From Sternotherus odoratus (Eukaryota > Chordata > Testudines > Kinosternidae), in assembly GCA_032164245.1 (NCBI GenBank), contig JAVMKO010000009.1, forward strand, positions 77,385,212-77,449,211: DNA of 64,000 bases. The letters run 5' to 3'. The translations under genes and the position numbers were made by a program. Each line of letters opens with the position of its first letter. The stretch's first letter is position 1. The notes under the pieces were generated by a model, which saw only the letters and a list, made by a program, of their open reading frames with translations, had not been told where the DNA came from and ran no database searches. Shown in pieces: positions 12,515-26,403 of the stretch.

Positions 12515-12770
12515 AAACTAGATAAGTTCAAAGAGGATAGGTCCATCAATGGCTATTAGCCAGGGTAGGCAAGGATGCAACACCATGCTCCGAGTGCCCC
12601 TAGTCTCTATTTGCTAGAAGCTGAGAATGGTCGACAGGCAATGGATCATTCAGGGACTGCCTGACCAATTCAATCCATCTGAAGCAACAGGCATTGGCCA
12701 CTGTCAGAAGGCAGCATACAGGGCTAGAGGGTCTGCTGATCTAATCCAGTGCGGCCACTCTTATATTCTT
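12515..12770 (+). mobile_element. LINE 3' end (CR1/L3-type), 5'-truncated
   Basis: Runs from 'aactagataagttcaaagag' through 'ggtccatcaatggctattag', 'attggccactgtcagaag' and 'gggctagagggtctgctgat' to 'cggccactcttatattctta'. These are the hallmarks of an old CR1/L3-like LINE 3' untranslated end common in turtles. No reverse-transcriptase reading frame is present. Confidence 0.75.
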
Positions 12771-12994
12771 ATCATTTAGAGTTTTCATCATGCTGATTCT
12801 GCAATTGATGATGCAATAGGAAGAAAACTGCACCCATGTGGAGCCCTGGTAAAATCAATGACAATCCACACACTATCAATTTTAGGATTGGAGTCTTGTT
12901 GACATTTATTTCATTACTGGTTCCTTGCTTCCATTTTGGAATATTTTTACTTGGCAAAAACAGACAAGCTTTCACAGGAAACTTTTCTGTTGTA

Positions 12995-13145
12995 TTCAGG
13001 TTATATTTTTGAACATTGATACCACTTCAGTGAGGCCTTTTGGAGTAGATAGCTCTAGGACCCATTTCTGATCTCTTGTTCTGGTTAACAGTGTGGAGTT
13101 ACTTCTTATTTACTCTAAGTGTAACTGGGATCACAATCAGGCCTC
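12995..13145 (-). repeat. second copy of the 12040-12215 repeat
   Basis: Contains 'ttgaacattgataccact' and 'gtggagttacttcttattta', aligned to the copy about 950 bp upstream. The two copies bracket the CR1-like fragment. Confidence 0.5.
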
Positions 13146-14149
13146 TAATGCATTTGCAATCTTTAGGTGTCATGTAAGATCCACTTTTGAGTAGTTCAAT
13201 ATGTTTACAAAATCAAATTATCTAACAGTTTTCCCAATTTTTCTATTATAGGGATATTCTTTATAGTCTCTTACCAGGGCTGCACCTTGACATTATGGGA
13301 AGGCTTCTAAGGTACAGTGATCCTGAATGCTATGCCAGCTGGAGTTTAATTCCTCGTAAAGCCACCCTATGTGGACAGGTCAAAGGTAGGGACAAGACAA
13401 AAAGCAGTCCATTGTTGTGTAAGATCAGAGTCCTTAATCCTGGTAGGCAGCTATTCTAGGAGAAAGCATACTCGGTATCCAAATGGGGGCTGTCTGTCCC
13501 ACTTGCTAGTCATGGCATATGGACTTTGCTGGAGCGGCCATTTTGTACTTCAGTCTCCAGTGGTGGTTGCAAACAAGCTTTGGCACTGCTGCACAGCACA
13601 GGCAATGTTAACCTGGCATGCTTAAGGAGATGTGGACTTGTTGACTCATATTCTTTGTGGGTCTAGAAAAGGAGGAATATCACACACTCCTGGCATTGGA
13701 AACAAGCTCACAAGTGGGGCACTGATGGGAATTTGTAAACAGGGGCTTGGGGAAAATCAATAGCTCAATGAGAGATTCAGGAGCAGTAGCAATGTTGGTA
13801 AGTACTGAAAGCACGGTCAGATTGTTTGTGATACAGGACTTGGAGAGTGGACCTGGGAGCGAGGAACTGATGTTCCTTGCTAATACAGCAGGACCTGAAG
13901 TAGACTGTATATTTGCCAGGATTATCAGCATTTATGCTTTTTTGGTTTGATAAATCTGTGGCCTATTATTTGCCAGACTATTATAGAGTCAGTGACCTCA
14001 TTCCTGTGTGCCCAATGGTAATATAAGAATGTAACATTGGCTAAATTGTGGTTTTACATAAGAGACCTAAGTGCTTTCTTTTAAACTGAGTTAACTGATT
14101 CTTAATTCTAATTAATTCTAATGTAACTTATTGTACAAAGAAAACGAGG
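13146..14149. other. intergenic, no gene seen
   Basis: No gene is recognised. Complementary open frames at 13680-13950 have no recognised homology and no splice context. Confidence 0.45.
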
Positions 14150-14240
14150 AATATTTGTGGCATTTTAGAGACTAACTGGTTTATTTCAGCATAAGCTTTC
14201 ATGGGCTATAGCCCACTTAATCGGATGAATAGAATGGAAC
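14150..14240 (+). mobile_element. end of a turtle 'ataagctttc' repeat
   Basis: Reads 'gtggcattttagagactaac' then 'gcataagctttcatgggct' and 'cccacttaatcggatga'. It is the same terminal block as in the hairpin element at 63024-63219 and the fragment at 25826-25912. The sequence that follows to about 14580 may be its interior. Confidence 0.7.
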
Positions 14241-16866
14241 GAACACACAGAAGTACAAAGACCACGTTCTGATGACCAGCATTTCTAACCTAGTTGGCCA
14301 TCATCAGCTCTAGGTCTGATTTCATGACTAAAAAGGTTGCTTGTTTGAGAAATTGAGAAGTGGCCCCTTGATGATTAAGAGAAAGAATGCTGAGTGTGGG
14401 AAGTGATTGAGAATATGTTTGTATCACTCAGCACAGCTGCCACTAGCTAGTAGTGACTTGTTCTGAAAGCATACAGTTCTTGTTCTGTGGGTCGTGGTGC
14501 CACCTAGGGGAATGCTGAAGAGAACTAAGAAAAGACAGAAAAGGAAAAGTCAGTAGGGTTGAAGAGAATTTGGCCTTAGTTTGTATAAATACAAAAAATG
14601 CTTAATAAATATGAAGGTTTGGAAGAAAACAAAAACACAATAGCAAGGAAACTCTGAGCTAAGACCCCTACACCTCTGTGCTTTGGCACTGTGACTATAG
14701 GGGGTCTTTTTATGAGGTAAAGCCAATGTTGGGGATGAAAGTCCTCAACACATAATGTTTTCTTTGATCATTAAAATAATGTTAAGGTTCTTAGTTTTAC
14801 CCAAGGTTTTTTTGGTTTTCATTTCTGTTTGTTGATGGTACTAAAATGAAACATTTCTATCATAGTGAACACTTTGCACAAGTAATGCCTATTAAAATAC
14901 AAGGTATTACAATAAAAGTTTAAACCAAAGCTATATAAACACCTGGTATTACCTACCTGATTATCTTTCAATGTGTGCACACATATAACTGGTGAGGAAA
15001 ATCATAGCTCCTCCTTAGCAAATGCATGTCACCTCTGCCAAAGTGCAGAGTACTATGCACTCATATACTTGGTGAATCTCTGAGGATGAAAGGGAATAGA
15101 GCTAAGAAATGAGATGATGGACTTTAAACACAAGGTGAAGTTTTAATATAATTGTATAAGAAAAAATCATATGTTCAGCAAAATTAAAAGAGGAGTGTAA
15201 ACACTCAGGAATATAAACCACTAAATTAAACAGACTCTCTCTCTCTCTGATTGCTAAAAGAAGCAAAACAGAAAGAAATTAGAGATTCACTTAAATCTAC
15301 CAGTGTCAAGAGAGACTTAGACATGGTATAGCAACCCACTCAAGCCACCAGAATTAAACAATCCATCAGGAAAAAGATTAACATTTATAAATATGTCAGA
15401 TTATCACAACAGTAAAAAATGCAGCTCACACCAATAATAAAATATGGGCAAATCTCTTTTATAAAGTCCTATTTTATTTCAAAGCTTTTTAGATGCTGAA
15501 GAGTAAAATAAGCAGTCCTTATCAGTCACAAGCAGTGTCATCTGAAAGGTAGCTTTTCCTGAGCTGTTTAACAATGTCCTTCCCTGTAGCCTAGTTTAGC
15601 GCTGCCCTTAACAAGATAGCACAAGCTGAACCTCCCAACATTCTAGAGAGGGAAGCAGCTAGTACAGGACTGACCACAGAATGGTGGTATGTTCCTTTCA
15701 GGAAAGAGTGAAATCTTGCGAGTTTTCCACTGAATTCAATAGAGATAGCATCTGTACTTCCACTTTGCTGAAAAATTTCACTTGTTGTGAAGGATTAAAA
15801 GTAACACATAGGTTACACAAGAACATGTATGGCCCATTTGAAAACAATATGAGTCTAAGTCACCTGAGCGTAGTGCCTCCCCCCGTAATCCTCGTCAGGT
15901 ATCTCTTTACACAATTAGTTCAAATGTGCTGAGGCAATTCAAAAAAATTTCTTTCATTAGATGTCTTCTGTTGGGACTGGCTCAAAAGGTGCTGATGTAA
16001 TTCCAGTAGAAGTCAGCAGGGAACCCCAATATGATAGAGTTTTTCATATGGAGTAGATGTTATTAAGAAAATACACTTGGGCATTCATGTTACAGCTATA
16101 TACAGAAGTTATTAGAAGCTTTAAAGTAATTAGAAATGGCTCCACCTGAAGGCTTAATACTCCTTGTCACACCTTGCAGTGCAAGACAGTTGAAGAAGGG
16201 TAAAATAATTAAGAATCAGGAGGGAAGGCATCAATCAGACGGGGTAAGATTATTCCCTTCATGGCAGGAGTCTAGATACATTCAAAAATAAGTTTTCAAT
16301 ATTTTAGAGGTCACTAGCTCTGGCTGTGGATCCATGGCCAGGCAGGGGAGTTAATCCAGCCTTCTCTTTAAAAATATTTTATGCAGCTGCAGACTTGTAT
16401 TGAGTGTTGCCTGTGGAATAGGACCTAATAATCAGCAGGGGAAGAAGAGCTCATTACCATGAGCTCTCCTTCTCTGCAGATTACCTCAGCATGAAGTCAC
16501 CTACCTCAACCAAAAAAGATTGCTACTAAGAGCTACACAAGTTGTATCTAAATAAACTTGCTAGGTTTGCAGCCTTTATCAATGGCCTTCCTACGACTTC
16601 AAAATGCAGAGGACAAGAATAATCTGTGTAATAGCACCCTAAAAGTACAGAAATTAACCTCTGAGCAGATAATGTAATTCACTAGCTGTACTATTTTTAT
16701 TTCTGCGTTAGTGAAACAAAGGAGGTCTCAAAACAGACTTTACTGATCAATAAAGTTACACTCACATATTTCCTTGTATATCAATACATTATCTCATTTC
16801 ATGGCTTTCATTGGTCTTTCTAAAACTATGGATAACATCCAAAGTACTGTAGATGCGCTCCCATTG
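14241..16866. other. intergenic, no gene seen
   Basis: AT-rich DNA with a short (CT)n tract at 15234-15248. No gene is recognised. Confidence 0.45.
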
Positions 16867-17551
16867 AGGGTATGGTTAGACTGGCGCTTTGTAGCGCTAA
16901 AACCCTCCAGGAGCGCTATAATTATCTAACCCTACACACTTGCAAGTAACATTTTGCGCAATAAGTCACCGTTTAAAGCGCAACTATAAAACCACCTCTC
17001 CGAGAGTCAGAAGGCTTTTTGCGTATTCCCTGTAGCGTGTTAGGGCCAGTGTATTCACTCATTACGCGATAAGGGATCTCTGGCACCCCTCCGAGCCATG
17101 TAAAGCAATCAACAAGCCATTTAAGGCAAATGATGTGTAAGTGTTGTTTTGAAAACGGGAGGAAAAATGTGGAAGTACCTTTGCAGTTTCTCTCTAACAA
17201 CTCACAGCAAATAACCACTGAAAATGCTTGCGGACTGAACTGTGTGTCTTAAATACAGAGCCTGTCAGTTTTCGCTAAGGAAAAGTCACTGACAGCCTGA
17301 TCTTGTCTCCCTGCCAACACATTCCCAGTTCCCCCTCACCCTCCTCCTTTGCAAAGCACGTTGCACCCAGCTGAATGCTGGGATACCTGCCCTATCGCGC
17401 TACTGCCACTGCCGCCAAAAGCGCTGCAAATGTGTGCATTCTTTAGCGCTACAGGGTTTAAATGTGCACAGGCTCTAGCGCGATACCTATTGCGCTAAAT
17501 TGGGAAGCGCTATACAGAAACGCGCTATAATCTCTAGTCTAACCATACCCT
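16867..17551. mobile_element. non-autonomous DNA transposon with subterminal AGCGCT motifs
   Basis: Perfect 16-bp terminal inverted repeats: agggtatggttagact at 16867-16882 and its complement at 17536-17551. Inside both ends the palindromic core AGCGCT and close variants (GCGCTA, GCGCAA, CGCGAT, CGCGCT) recur about a dozen times, mostly within the outer 130 bp. The middle (about 16980-17390) is ordinary sequence with an 81-codon frame on the minus strand that has no recognised homology. Clustered subterminal motifs are typical transposase-binding arrays of cut-and-paste elements such as hAT. I did not find a clear target duplication, so the superfamily is open. Confidence 0.8.
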
Positions 17552-20500
17552 TAGATTCTCAATATCTAAAAATAGTTGGTCCACTGAGAGTCATCCATCC
17601 TGCTAAGTCTTATTTTTTCTATTGTGAATATTAACTGTTTTTGTTACTTTTAGTTTTTGGCATTGTTTTATAATCAGGGGAAAGGACTAAAGAACCCCTG
17701 GGGCTGTTAACTTTCTCATGGGGAGGTAGCAGCTTAGGTAGCTAATAAAACAGCAGGAGGGAATTTCAGAAAATGTTTAAATCTTTCCCTTTCTGGGCTA
17801 CACAGGCCTTGCCTGAGGGTATCATTCCTAGAAATGCGAGGCTACTGAAAGATTTACTGACTGGGCACAGAGTCCATTTTAAATTTTCTTTCATTACCTT
17901 CACAAAAATATATATGTGTGCCGGTATAGTCATAGCTGTGAAGGATGCAGTCAGATCTTTATCTGGTGTAAGTTGCCTTTCTACTGGAACTCTGGTGAGG
18001 ACGTCAGAGAACTAGAGCTCGTCAAAATTTTTCATCCAAAACTCTTTTTCAACAACAAATTCAGATTCAATGAAGCCGAAACATTTGTGAAATCATGTAA
18101 GTTTTGCCAAATTATTTGTGTAAAAAAGAAATCTGAAAGTTTGAACATTTATTTTGATGTTTTCTAAATGAACATTTTAATTTTTTGATTCAAAACTGGT
18201 TTATTTCAAAATTTCCTTCAAGTTTATTTAAAACAAATAAAAAAAACCTTAAAACACACTTGAAATCAAAACAAAATGTTTCATGTTGAACTAACGTTTT
18301 GTTTGAGAAAGCAAATTTTTTTCAGCTTTTTGGTTTGGTGAGAAAGTTCAGATTCAGCTCAACCTAAAACTATTTTGTTTCAATTTTTTGAAATTGTAAG
18401 TAAACTGATCAATTATTTTTGGAGCTCTATGGAGTACACTGAACTCTGCTGTGTTAAGCAGTGTCTCATAAAATACATAGGTTTGGAAGGACTTGATTTT
18501 TATTCGTAACTGTCAATAACATCAGTTTCACCCTTCCCACACAAACCAATGAAAAAATATTTCTATCAATAATCAAAATTTAGAGAGAGGCAAAGTAAGA
18601 AAAATGCTGCTTGAAAACTTATTAGAGTTTGATTTAATGAGATTTATTTTGTAGATTTTGACAATTTAACTTTGTGAATTTTAATGTCTATATTACTGTC
18701 ATTACATAATTGTCTGCTCACCATTTGTCTTGACCCTCCCCCCATAATTTCCCACAACTGTGAAATTGATATTATCTGTTCAAATTATTTTTAAAAAATA
18801 GAATTATACAAATATATTAACTGACTTCAATGCTCATCCACACATAACAAAGATAGGCATATCTGACAGAGGTAGAGAAATTTGCTTGTCAGATATGCTT
18901 AGACCCAAGATAGATGCACAGAGCCAATCATAACATCAGCACTAGCACAGCTCTGTCATCAGAACCTGGCAGTACTGCTAGTTACAGACCAATATTAGTC
19001 TGTTTTCCCACATGACTAGCAGAAACAGGCAATCAGGAACTTGAGAGAACTTTTTGAGTCCAGAGGATATAGTGCAGGTTGTCCAATAAGAAACTGGTGC
19101 ATAATATCACAGTAATGTTACAATGAAAGAAGGCATCACCTGGGGATGACACATATCCAGCTTATTTTAAGATAAATGAGGATGCTGCCAAGGAGAGAGC
19201 CCATTATTTGTAAAGATGTGCAGGAAAGAATACACAACTGAAGTAGACGTTCATTACTTTGTAGTACACTCAGCTCTAAACACCTTTCCAATGTTGCTTT
19301 CTTTGCGAGAGCTAGCTGGACCCTCTCTTTACCTGGTGATACCATCATCACCAATGCTGAATTTCCTCCCCTGGAGCACTGCATGTGCCAACGAGGCTGG
19401 ATAAACAGTTTATATCACCCACAGCTGAAGACAGACCAAAGGCAGCATGTGTCCATTGTCTTATGAGATGTGCCTACACTTCTGGAAAATGACTGACTTC
19501 CAAGGTAATCCTAAAAAATGGAAATAGTGTCAGACAGGGACACTGAGGTTGCTACTACAGGAGTAGGCCCAAACTCAACTGGCCTCCTAATTGCTGATCT
19601 TTTCTTTAACCAATCTTTTTTCGCTCCCTACCTTCCTGCGTCTTCCTTACACATCTGCAAAGCAAGTTTTCAAAAGATGTGTGTGAAAGTACTTCCAGAA
19701 CAAAATTTAATATTTGTTCTGTATTTGTGCTCAAGCACGTGAACTTAAAAATCACTTTCAGAAGACATTCATACAAGTAAGACAACAACTTGACTATCAG
19801 AAGAAAACTAACACAAAAGGGGTCCAAGTCCAGTCAAAGCAAATGAAATTTATTTTTAAATAGTGGCAAATATTCCAGAAAATTTCTTTGCAGAATTCAC
19901 CCAGATCTAATATCTATTTGCCCTTGTTCGGGATGGAACATCACTGATGGATAATGTATTTTGTCTTGAATTATGAAGTTAATTCTGAATCAGAAACAAA
20001 AGAATTTATTACATACTGACAGAATATTGGTGTTCAAATGACATCACCCACATTAATACTGGGGGCACACTGTGGAGCTTTCCATTGGAAATTCATCTAG
20101 ACAGAATATAGGGAAATTATAATATAAACAGTACATTAATTCTATTAATTAAATCAGAAAGAAGTACTAGTAAATTAACTATCTTTTTTAAAAAAAAAAA
20201 AATCTTAAGGCTGCGAAAGGAAGTATATTCTCAGTTAAATGGAGTGTAAAAATGCTAAGGCTTCCACTACGCCTTAACTCAAATATTACTTATTTGGAAA
20301 AAAAATGAACAGCACAAGTCCTCCCACTCATCATATTAATATGCACGTTCGCATATAGGCTAGTCATTATCTATTGTGCAAATACATTGAAACCTGTATT
20401 AGAGATAATTTATTAGCTAATCATCTTATACTAGGAGATCTCCCTGAAGCACTCTCAACAAATTTTCGAATTTACCCACACACAGAAACAACTTCTCTAA

Positions 20501-22150
20501 TGATAGATTGCAGAAAAGGAGTCTTCCAATATAACAGAGAAGGCAGGCAGTTCAGGGTGATACTGACTACTTCTAACACTACAACTTTTGATCAGGATAA
20601 TAATGTCATTGATTTTCTGAATAGCCAAACATTCTGATAATGTTTGCTCTGCAGCAACTAAATGTGGGAATGTTTTAGGATTATTCACAGAAATTAAAGA
20701 CACATTGACTAAAATGCTTATAGAACAATCCATAGTTTCTCACAAAATATGTGATTTAAAGAAATATTATTCTGTATGACCAAGTGTAGTTTTTAAATAA
20801 TGCACTTTTTAGTACTGAAATTTTATTTCATCTGTATATAAAAATCATGTGAAACTCTATAAACAGTTTGAACTGAGGTTTTGTATGTAACACATTATTA
20901 CTTAATAGATTTGGCTTTTTTAAGTTAAATTTTGTTCTACCTTTTCTAGCAGATCATTTACCTATCTAGAATCCTATAGGGCACACATCACCTCCTTTAA
21001 GCAACTGATTTTTGTATTAGCCCCCAGAACAGGTACTTAAGATAGGCTTCATTGTACAAAATTCTGGAATTTTTAAATTGATGCTATTTATCTGATTATC
21101 TAAACTTCTTTGAAGCAAGTACAAGACATCTCTTATTGATGAAATCAGAGTTACTGGCAAGCTGAAGTATATCAGATGACACCTTCCTCAGTTCTGGAAA
21201 TTCTACCAGTATGATTGTTTTATACATTAAATGAGCAGAATGTAGAAGATGGAGTTAGATGTGCTTAACTGCAAGGTTTAGGATAAAAATTTAATGATAG
21301 TATCTTGTGACAGCTGTGTAGAGCAGCAGGCCCTCCATCTCCCTGGACTCGCCCCTTCAGTGCACGGAGGAGGATATCAAACTTGATGGAGTAAACTCTT
21401 TTTCTTCCATAACAAAGAGTTTTACAAATAAGTTTTTGATACAGGCCAAAGCACCTTTCCTGTAGCTCATGTGAAATGGAACACAGACATGGAGGAAGGT
21501 CTGGCAGAGAAGTAACAAAAGAGCTACAAGCATACAATAAAGGCAGGCATACCACAAACCCTGAGGGATTCCTCACCGCTCCAGTTCAGAAAAACATCAC
21601 TATTCTGGATAGCACTTCCAACTCAAAGCACTTGAAGTCAATGGATCTTAAGGATAGGCTTAAACGCTCTCTTGAAATGTCGCCTAAAGCCGGGGGTAAA
21701 ATTTTGAAACTGAGACTTTTGAAAATTTTACCCAGTATCATTAAAAATATCAGGCACACAATTAATAAGTCAACTATGCTCCTCTGGCACAAATGAATAA
21801 AGAATAAAAAAGCTCGAGTGTTCAGGAGACAACCCTCTCCAAAGGTGATCTGAGACTGTGGAATGTAGTCCCCCAGGAACTAAGGACCATCACAAACCTT
21901 ACCACTAACAACTCCAAGTTGAGAACGCATTTCTTTGACCTGCCGTCTCTAATATAAACACACAATATCCCATGCTTTCCCACAGGTGTAATTCATAAAG
22001 GCTTGTATATAAAAAGAGCTGCAAATGGCTGAGAACTTAAAAAAATGGAAAGTAACAGACAGTGAATCCTGAAACTGGTGATATATTACACAGAAAGAAC
22101 TCTCAACTATGACTATAGCTGCTTCCATCGTGTCACATCGACTCAACAGA
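17552..22150. other. intergenic, no gene seen
   Basis: Very AT-rich. 18025-18420 is a run of 'aaaatttt'- and 'gtttca'-rich DNA that looks like an AT-rich repeat. 21780-21960 ('gagactgtggaatgtagtcc') resembles the end of a degraded repeat. Open frames up to 106 codons occur at 21265-21796 on both strands, without homology I recognise. Confidence 0.4.
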
Positions 22151-22252
22151 CACTATAGCTTCAAAATGACAGTGACAATCCTGGAATCTTATTTTATATA
22201 TTTACATATATATATAAAATAGGATTGTCACTGTCATTTTGAAGCTATAGTG
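22151..22252. mobile_element. snap-back hairpin MITE, 32-bp perfect arms
   Basis: The arms 22151-22182 and 22221-22252 are perfect reverse complements (cactatagcttcaaaatgac and so on). The 38-bp loop is itself largely AT palindromic. Such whole-element hairpins are typical of small MITEs. No target duplication is obvious. Confidence 0.85.
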
Positions 22253-25200
22253 TGTATATACACCCTACCAAAAGAAAACACTCCACTATACATTCATCTT
22301 CCTCTCTGGAAAGGATAAGGGAACAGAACATGTGACTATATGTTAGTCACATTGCTTAATGCACTACTGGAAAGTGCTCAGATACTACAGTGATGAGCAT
22401 GGCATGGTATATAGAACAGAATTTAACTTTTTACAGTTACCACAGTTGAGCTCCCAGACAGTGCTGTGATTGCAGCTTTGGAAATGTGATTATTAAATAA
22501 TACCATCAGTTTTTCAGACGTCACAATTACTTCCTGTTCTAAACAGAGGAAAATAACGATGGGGTCTCTCAGATACTAATATCTGAGGTAACTGCTGGTG
22601 TATACTAAATATTTAATGGTTATCACTGTGTAAAATGTGTTTTCATAATTTTTAACATCTTGGTTTGATTTATTAACAAGTGAAAATCCAATTTTGACCT
22701 CACATACATGGGCACATATTGCTGTGTATCTTGACCCACTTCTGAAATCAGATGTATACCGCAACATACTGTTGAGTGGCTTAACCTGATTTTGACCTCA
22801 GCTATTCTAGCATGTATTGTTATGTACTGAATAATGTAAAATCAGCTACTGAGCAGGTCTGACAAGAAACACAACAACACTTGTCTATCTAGCAGAGATC
22901 AAAATTGAGTCCTAATAAATCATACATCAGGCATAGTTTTAGCTCCTCACAAAGCAGTAACACTTTCTATAATGGGGACTATATGATTATTTTTATCTTC
23001 TCTCATAACATTAGAATAAAGAGACACTTGAAATTAATGGGAAATAAATTTAGAGCCAATAAAATTAAATATACCTCTTTACGCAGTGTGTAGCTTCACT
23101 TGTGGAATTCACTGTTGCAATAGGTCATCCAAACAAATACGGTACCATGATTTATATAGGATTAGCTAATATAATGATCTTTACCAACATTAGTAGCCAT
23201 GCTGGCCAAAATAATGATACAGATTCTCAGACCTCAAGCTCCTAAATATAACCTGATCATCTGTAAGAATTTCCTCACTTGTATACAGCATTGTACAATT
23301 GAGCCGTAAGAAGATTTATGCATGTGCTTAAATTCAAACACTGAATAGTCATACTGAAGCAAATGTGACTACTCTCAGTGCATAAAAGTAAAGCATAATA
23401 AGTAATATAAATCTTTGCAGGCTCAGGGTATAAGGCAGGTGCTGGGGTTTTGGTTTTTTGTTTCTTTTCCTTCAAATGCATCATCCAGTACTGACCCATA
23501 TAAAAGAGGTTTCTGGACTAGATTAGCTAATATGATATATCTGATATGACAAATCTATGTTTACTCACCTTATATGGCAATAACCAGGTCCATATTTAAA
23601 AATTTAAAATGCAATCAACATTTTTTTGTGAAATGAGAATTTGACAACTAATTCCCTGAGGTGTCTTTAAAAATCTCCCCCTAGATCATGAAACAAGACA
23701 TTATATTTATACAATCAAACAAAAATTATATTGGTCCAAATCCTGCTATAGGTTACATGCATGTAAATCCAAAAATTATTTCACATAAAAGAGAGAGGAA
23801 TTTGGCCTCACATATGTAGCAGTTACTGCAATTGAAAAATAGCAGAAATAACAACAGCAAAAACAATAAAGCAATACTTGCAACTATATACAGATTAGAT
23901 AGTTCTGCACTAATCACATAGATCTAAGAAGACAAATACCCTGAAATTAAAAAACATTTAAAATAAAAAACCCTAAATAATCACAATGACATTAAATTTG
24001 TCACTTATGTTATAGCATTGTAAAAAGGAACTGTATGACCTGGAATGGAATATAAGGAGAACATGAGAAATATTGCAGTAGGAGGGATACTGAAAAACAG
24101 TAAGAATCCCAGAAAATGGTAGCAAAGATAACAAATAGCCTCAGCAGTTAAAATTGTGTGGAGAGATAACTAGGGTTATTTTAATTAGAACATTAGCTAT
24201 TCAGTGGAGGTCTATAGTGAAGGCAGCTGCCACAAATTACTTGAACTTCCATCCAAAAAGAAAGAGGGCACAATCTATTCCTCCCAGATCACGGTTTATA
24301 GCCCGCATCCACAAACACAAATGTCCACAGGAAATTGTCTCTTATCTTACCTTTTGCTGTCTGGAACCTCGATGTCTTTCTGGGGTGACAGTTTCTTCAG
24401 GTAATTGAAGGAGTAGTCCATTTTTCTTCTGGCTTCTAGAAAATCAGCTTTCCTTCATCATCTTTGAGTCCCCATAATTTTAAAAGTTACTTTGAAACTT
24501 CCAATGTCCCAAATTAGGTCTTGAAATTTAGGAGCATGGGGAAATACTTTCAATACTGTACTAAGGAGTTGCAAGTGTGGAAAGAAGGTGACACTGACAC
24601 ATTATCATCACTGGAGCAGCAGGTCTTTCTCCTTAACTGACCTTTCTATCTTTTCTTTCGGTCTCTGATTTCTCTCCTTTTATTTCCTGCTTTTTTTCTC
24701 TTCTAATTCTGCTTGCAAACAGTCATTAATTTTTCCTACTAGCCACTTTTTCCTCATTCCTTTCCTGTTCCTTTGTCCAGGCTCCATATGTAAAGATCTT
24801 ACATAGGGAAACTGACTAGGATTATGTAGTTTCCATCTCCACCTAGCCTTCTCACCCTGGATCTGGGCACAGGGAAACTGATTACCCCTTTATTAATTTC
24901 CCTTTTTGAATGAGGCAGGACTAATTCTAAACTCTTTATATAGGGAGATCATTTTCACTCTCTTCTGACTTTCAGCACCATGTACTAGCTCAGGAGGATC
25001 TTGTTAATTTAATTTTTGCTGTTCAGTTCCCCTATGAAAATGAGCACCACTTTGATCCATGTCTATGGCATGTAACTTAAAATAATACATATGGTCAACT
25101 ATAATAATAATATATGTGCTGAATACCCCAGATAAACAGAACAAAAATGGCATGCCATATATATGCTATTTAAACCTGCTCTCTCCCCTGTCCCACTTTG

Positions 25201-25825
25201 GGTCACTTTCTTCCATTCTATGTGACATCCTGAAGAGACCTCAAAGTCATAACTGGACCACAACTGGAGCTTACAGGGATAACAAATCTTTCCATGCCTA
25301 TTTCCAAAATTTGTATAATCACTGGAAATGCAAGAGGGTATAAAGTAAAAACTCACTTTAAAAATTACAACAACATGCAATATTATACAACAGGATCTCT
25401 CTTGCAGACTCCTATGGGGTTGAGCCCAATATATGCTGGGGTATCCTTTAGAAAAGGAGCTGTTGGCCACAGTGGGGAACAAAAACACTATTTTTCTAAC
25501 AGAAACTGTGCCGAGTTATCCTATGCCACTTACTAACAATTATTTGTTATTTATTATTTCACCTTTCTATCTTCAGTGCAACACTATCCCTTCAATGTGT
25601 CTGTGGGGCACATGCTGGACAAATACAATGAAAGGGAAGAACGAATAAGATAAAATTCACTGAACCTAAAAGCTGTTATTTTCTTACTATCTCTTCCCCT
25701 TTGTCCTCCACTCTCTTTTCCTCCTCCTCTGGCTTCCTCTACCTTTTCCCACCCACAAGTAGATCTTACTCGTCTACCTTTGCACCTTCCACTATGTCTT
25801 TGACTCTCCAGTAAACACATTTTGC
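22253..25825. other. intergenic, no gene seen
   Basis: AT-rich DNA. A pyrimidine-rich tract lies at about 24600-24780 and another at 25670-25770. A 129-codon minus-strand frame (25099-25488) has no recognised homology and overlaps frames on the other strand. Confidence 0.45.
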
Positions 25826-25912
25826 TTATGCTGAAATAAACTGGTTAGTCTTGAAGGTGCTACAAAGTTTTTCTCGTCTTATTTATGGATACAGACTAAC
25901 ACAGATGCTAAT
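25826..25912. mobile_element. terminal fragment of the 'ataagctttc' turtle repeat
   Basis: Contains 'ctgaaataaactggttagtc', 'ttgaaggtgctacaaagt' and 'ggatacagactaacacag', which is the right terminus of the family seen at 14150 and 63024. Confidence 0.7.
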
Positions 25913-26403
25913 CTTAAATCTGTCATTTTGCTTTCTGTCTACTTTGAGGCACCACTCCCTACAGACGGCTGATCTCTCTATCTTCCCAAAATCAGTGGAC
26001 CATTAGCAGGGAGGGATGGTGCTTGACTGGCAGCAGTATGACTCTCTCTCATCCTGCTTTACTTACTGAACCTTTAAAATTGTAAGATTGTCTCTGCCTC
26101 CCCCCCCCACCCCCCTTAAAATTGCCCATTATTGCAAACACCAGTGCAGCTCTGCAATGGCGGAGGACTTAGCATAGATCATCTGCCAGTATTTTAACCA
26201 GAACAGCAAAGAGTTAAAACACCAGACACTACCAGAAGACAATTGACATGAATGAGCCCACTGTTAATAGTGCCAGCAGAGCTCCACCGCTGGTAGCAAA
26301 GTGGGGCATTTTAAGGGACAAAATTTAGTGTCAAGAAGGCTTTAAGTGCAGAGGCAAAACTGGCTGAGTCACAGGGGAACTGGCCAGCCCCCATTAAGGA
26401 GTA

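Noticed and set aside
16973..17218. 81-codon minus frame inside the AGCGCT element, considered as transposase
   Set aside because: Too short and without catalytic motifs that I recognise; the element is non-autonomous.
20374..20637. 87-codon plus frame considered as a small gene
   Set aside because: No recognised homology; AT-rich intergenic context; a single frame of this length is expected by chance.
21265..21796. Overlapping 103- and 106-codon frames on opposite strands
   Set aside because: No homology recognised, no splice or CpG context, and mutually overlapping frames; probably chance or a degraded repeat.
25099..25488. 129-codon minus frame
   Set aside because: No recognisable domain; plus-strand frames of similar length overlap it; no promoter or conserved splice signals.
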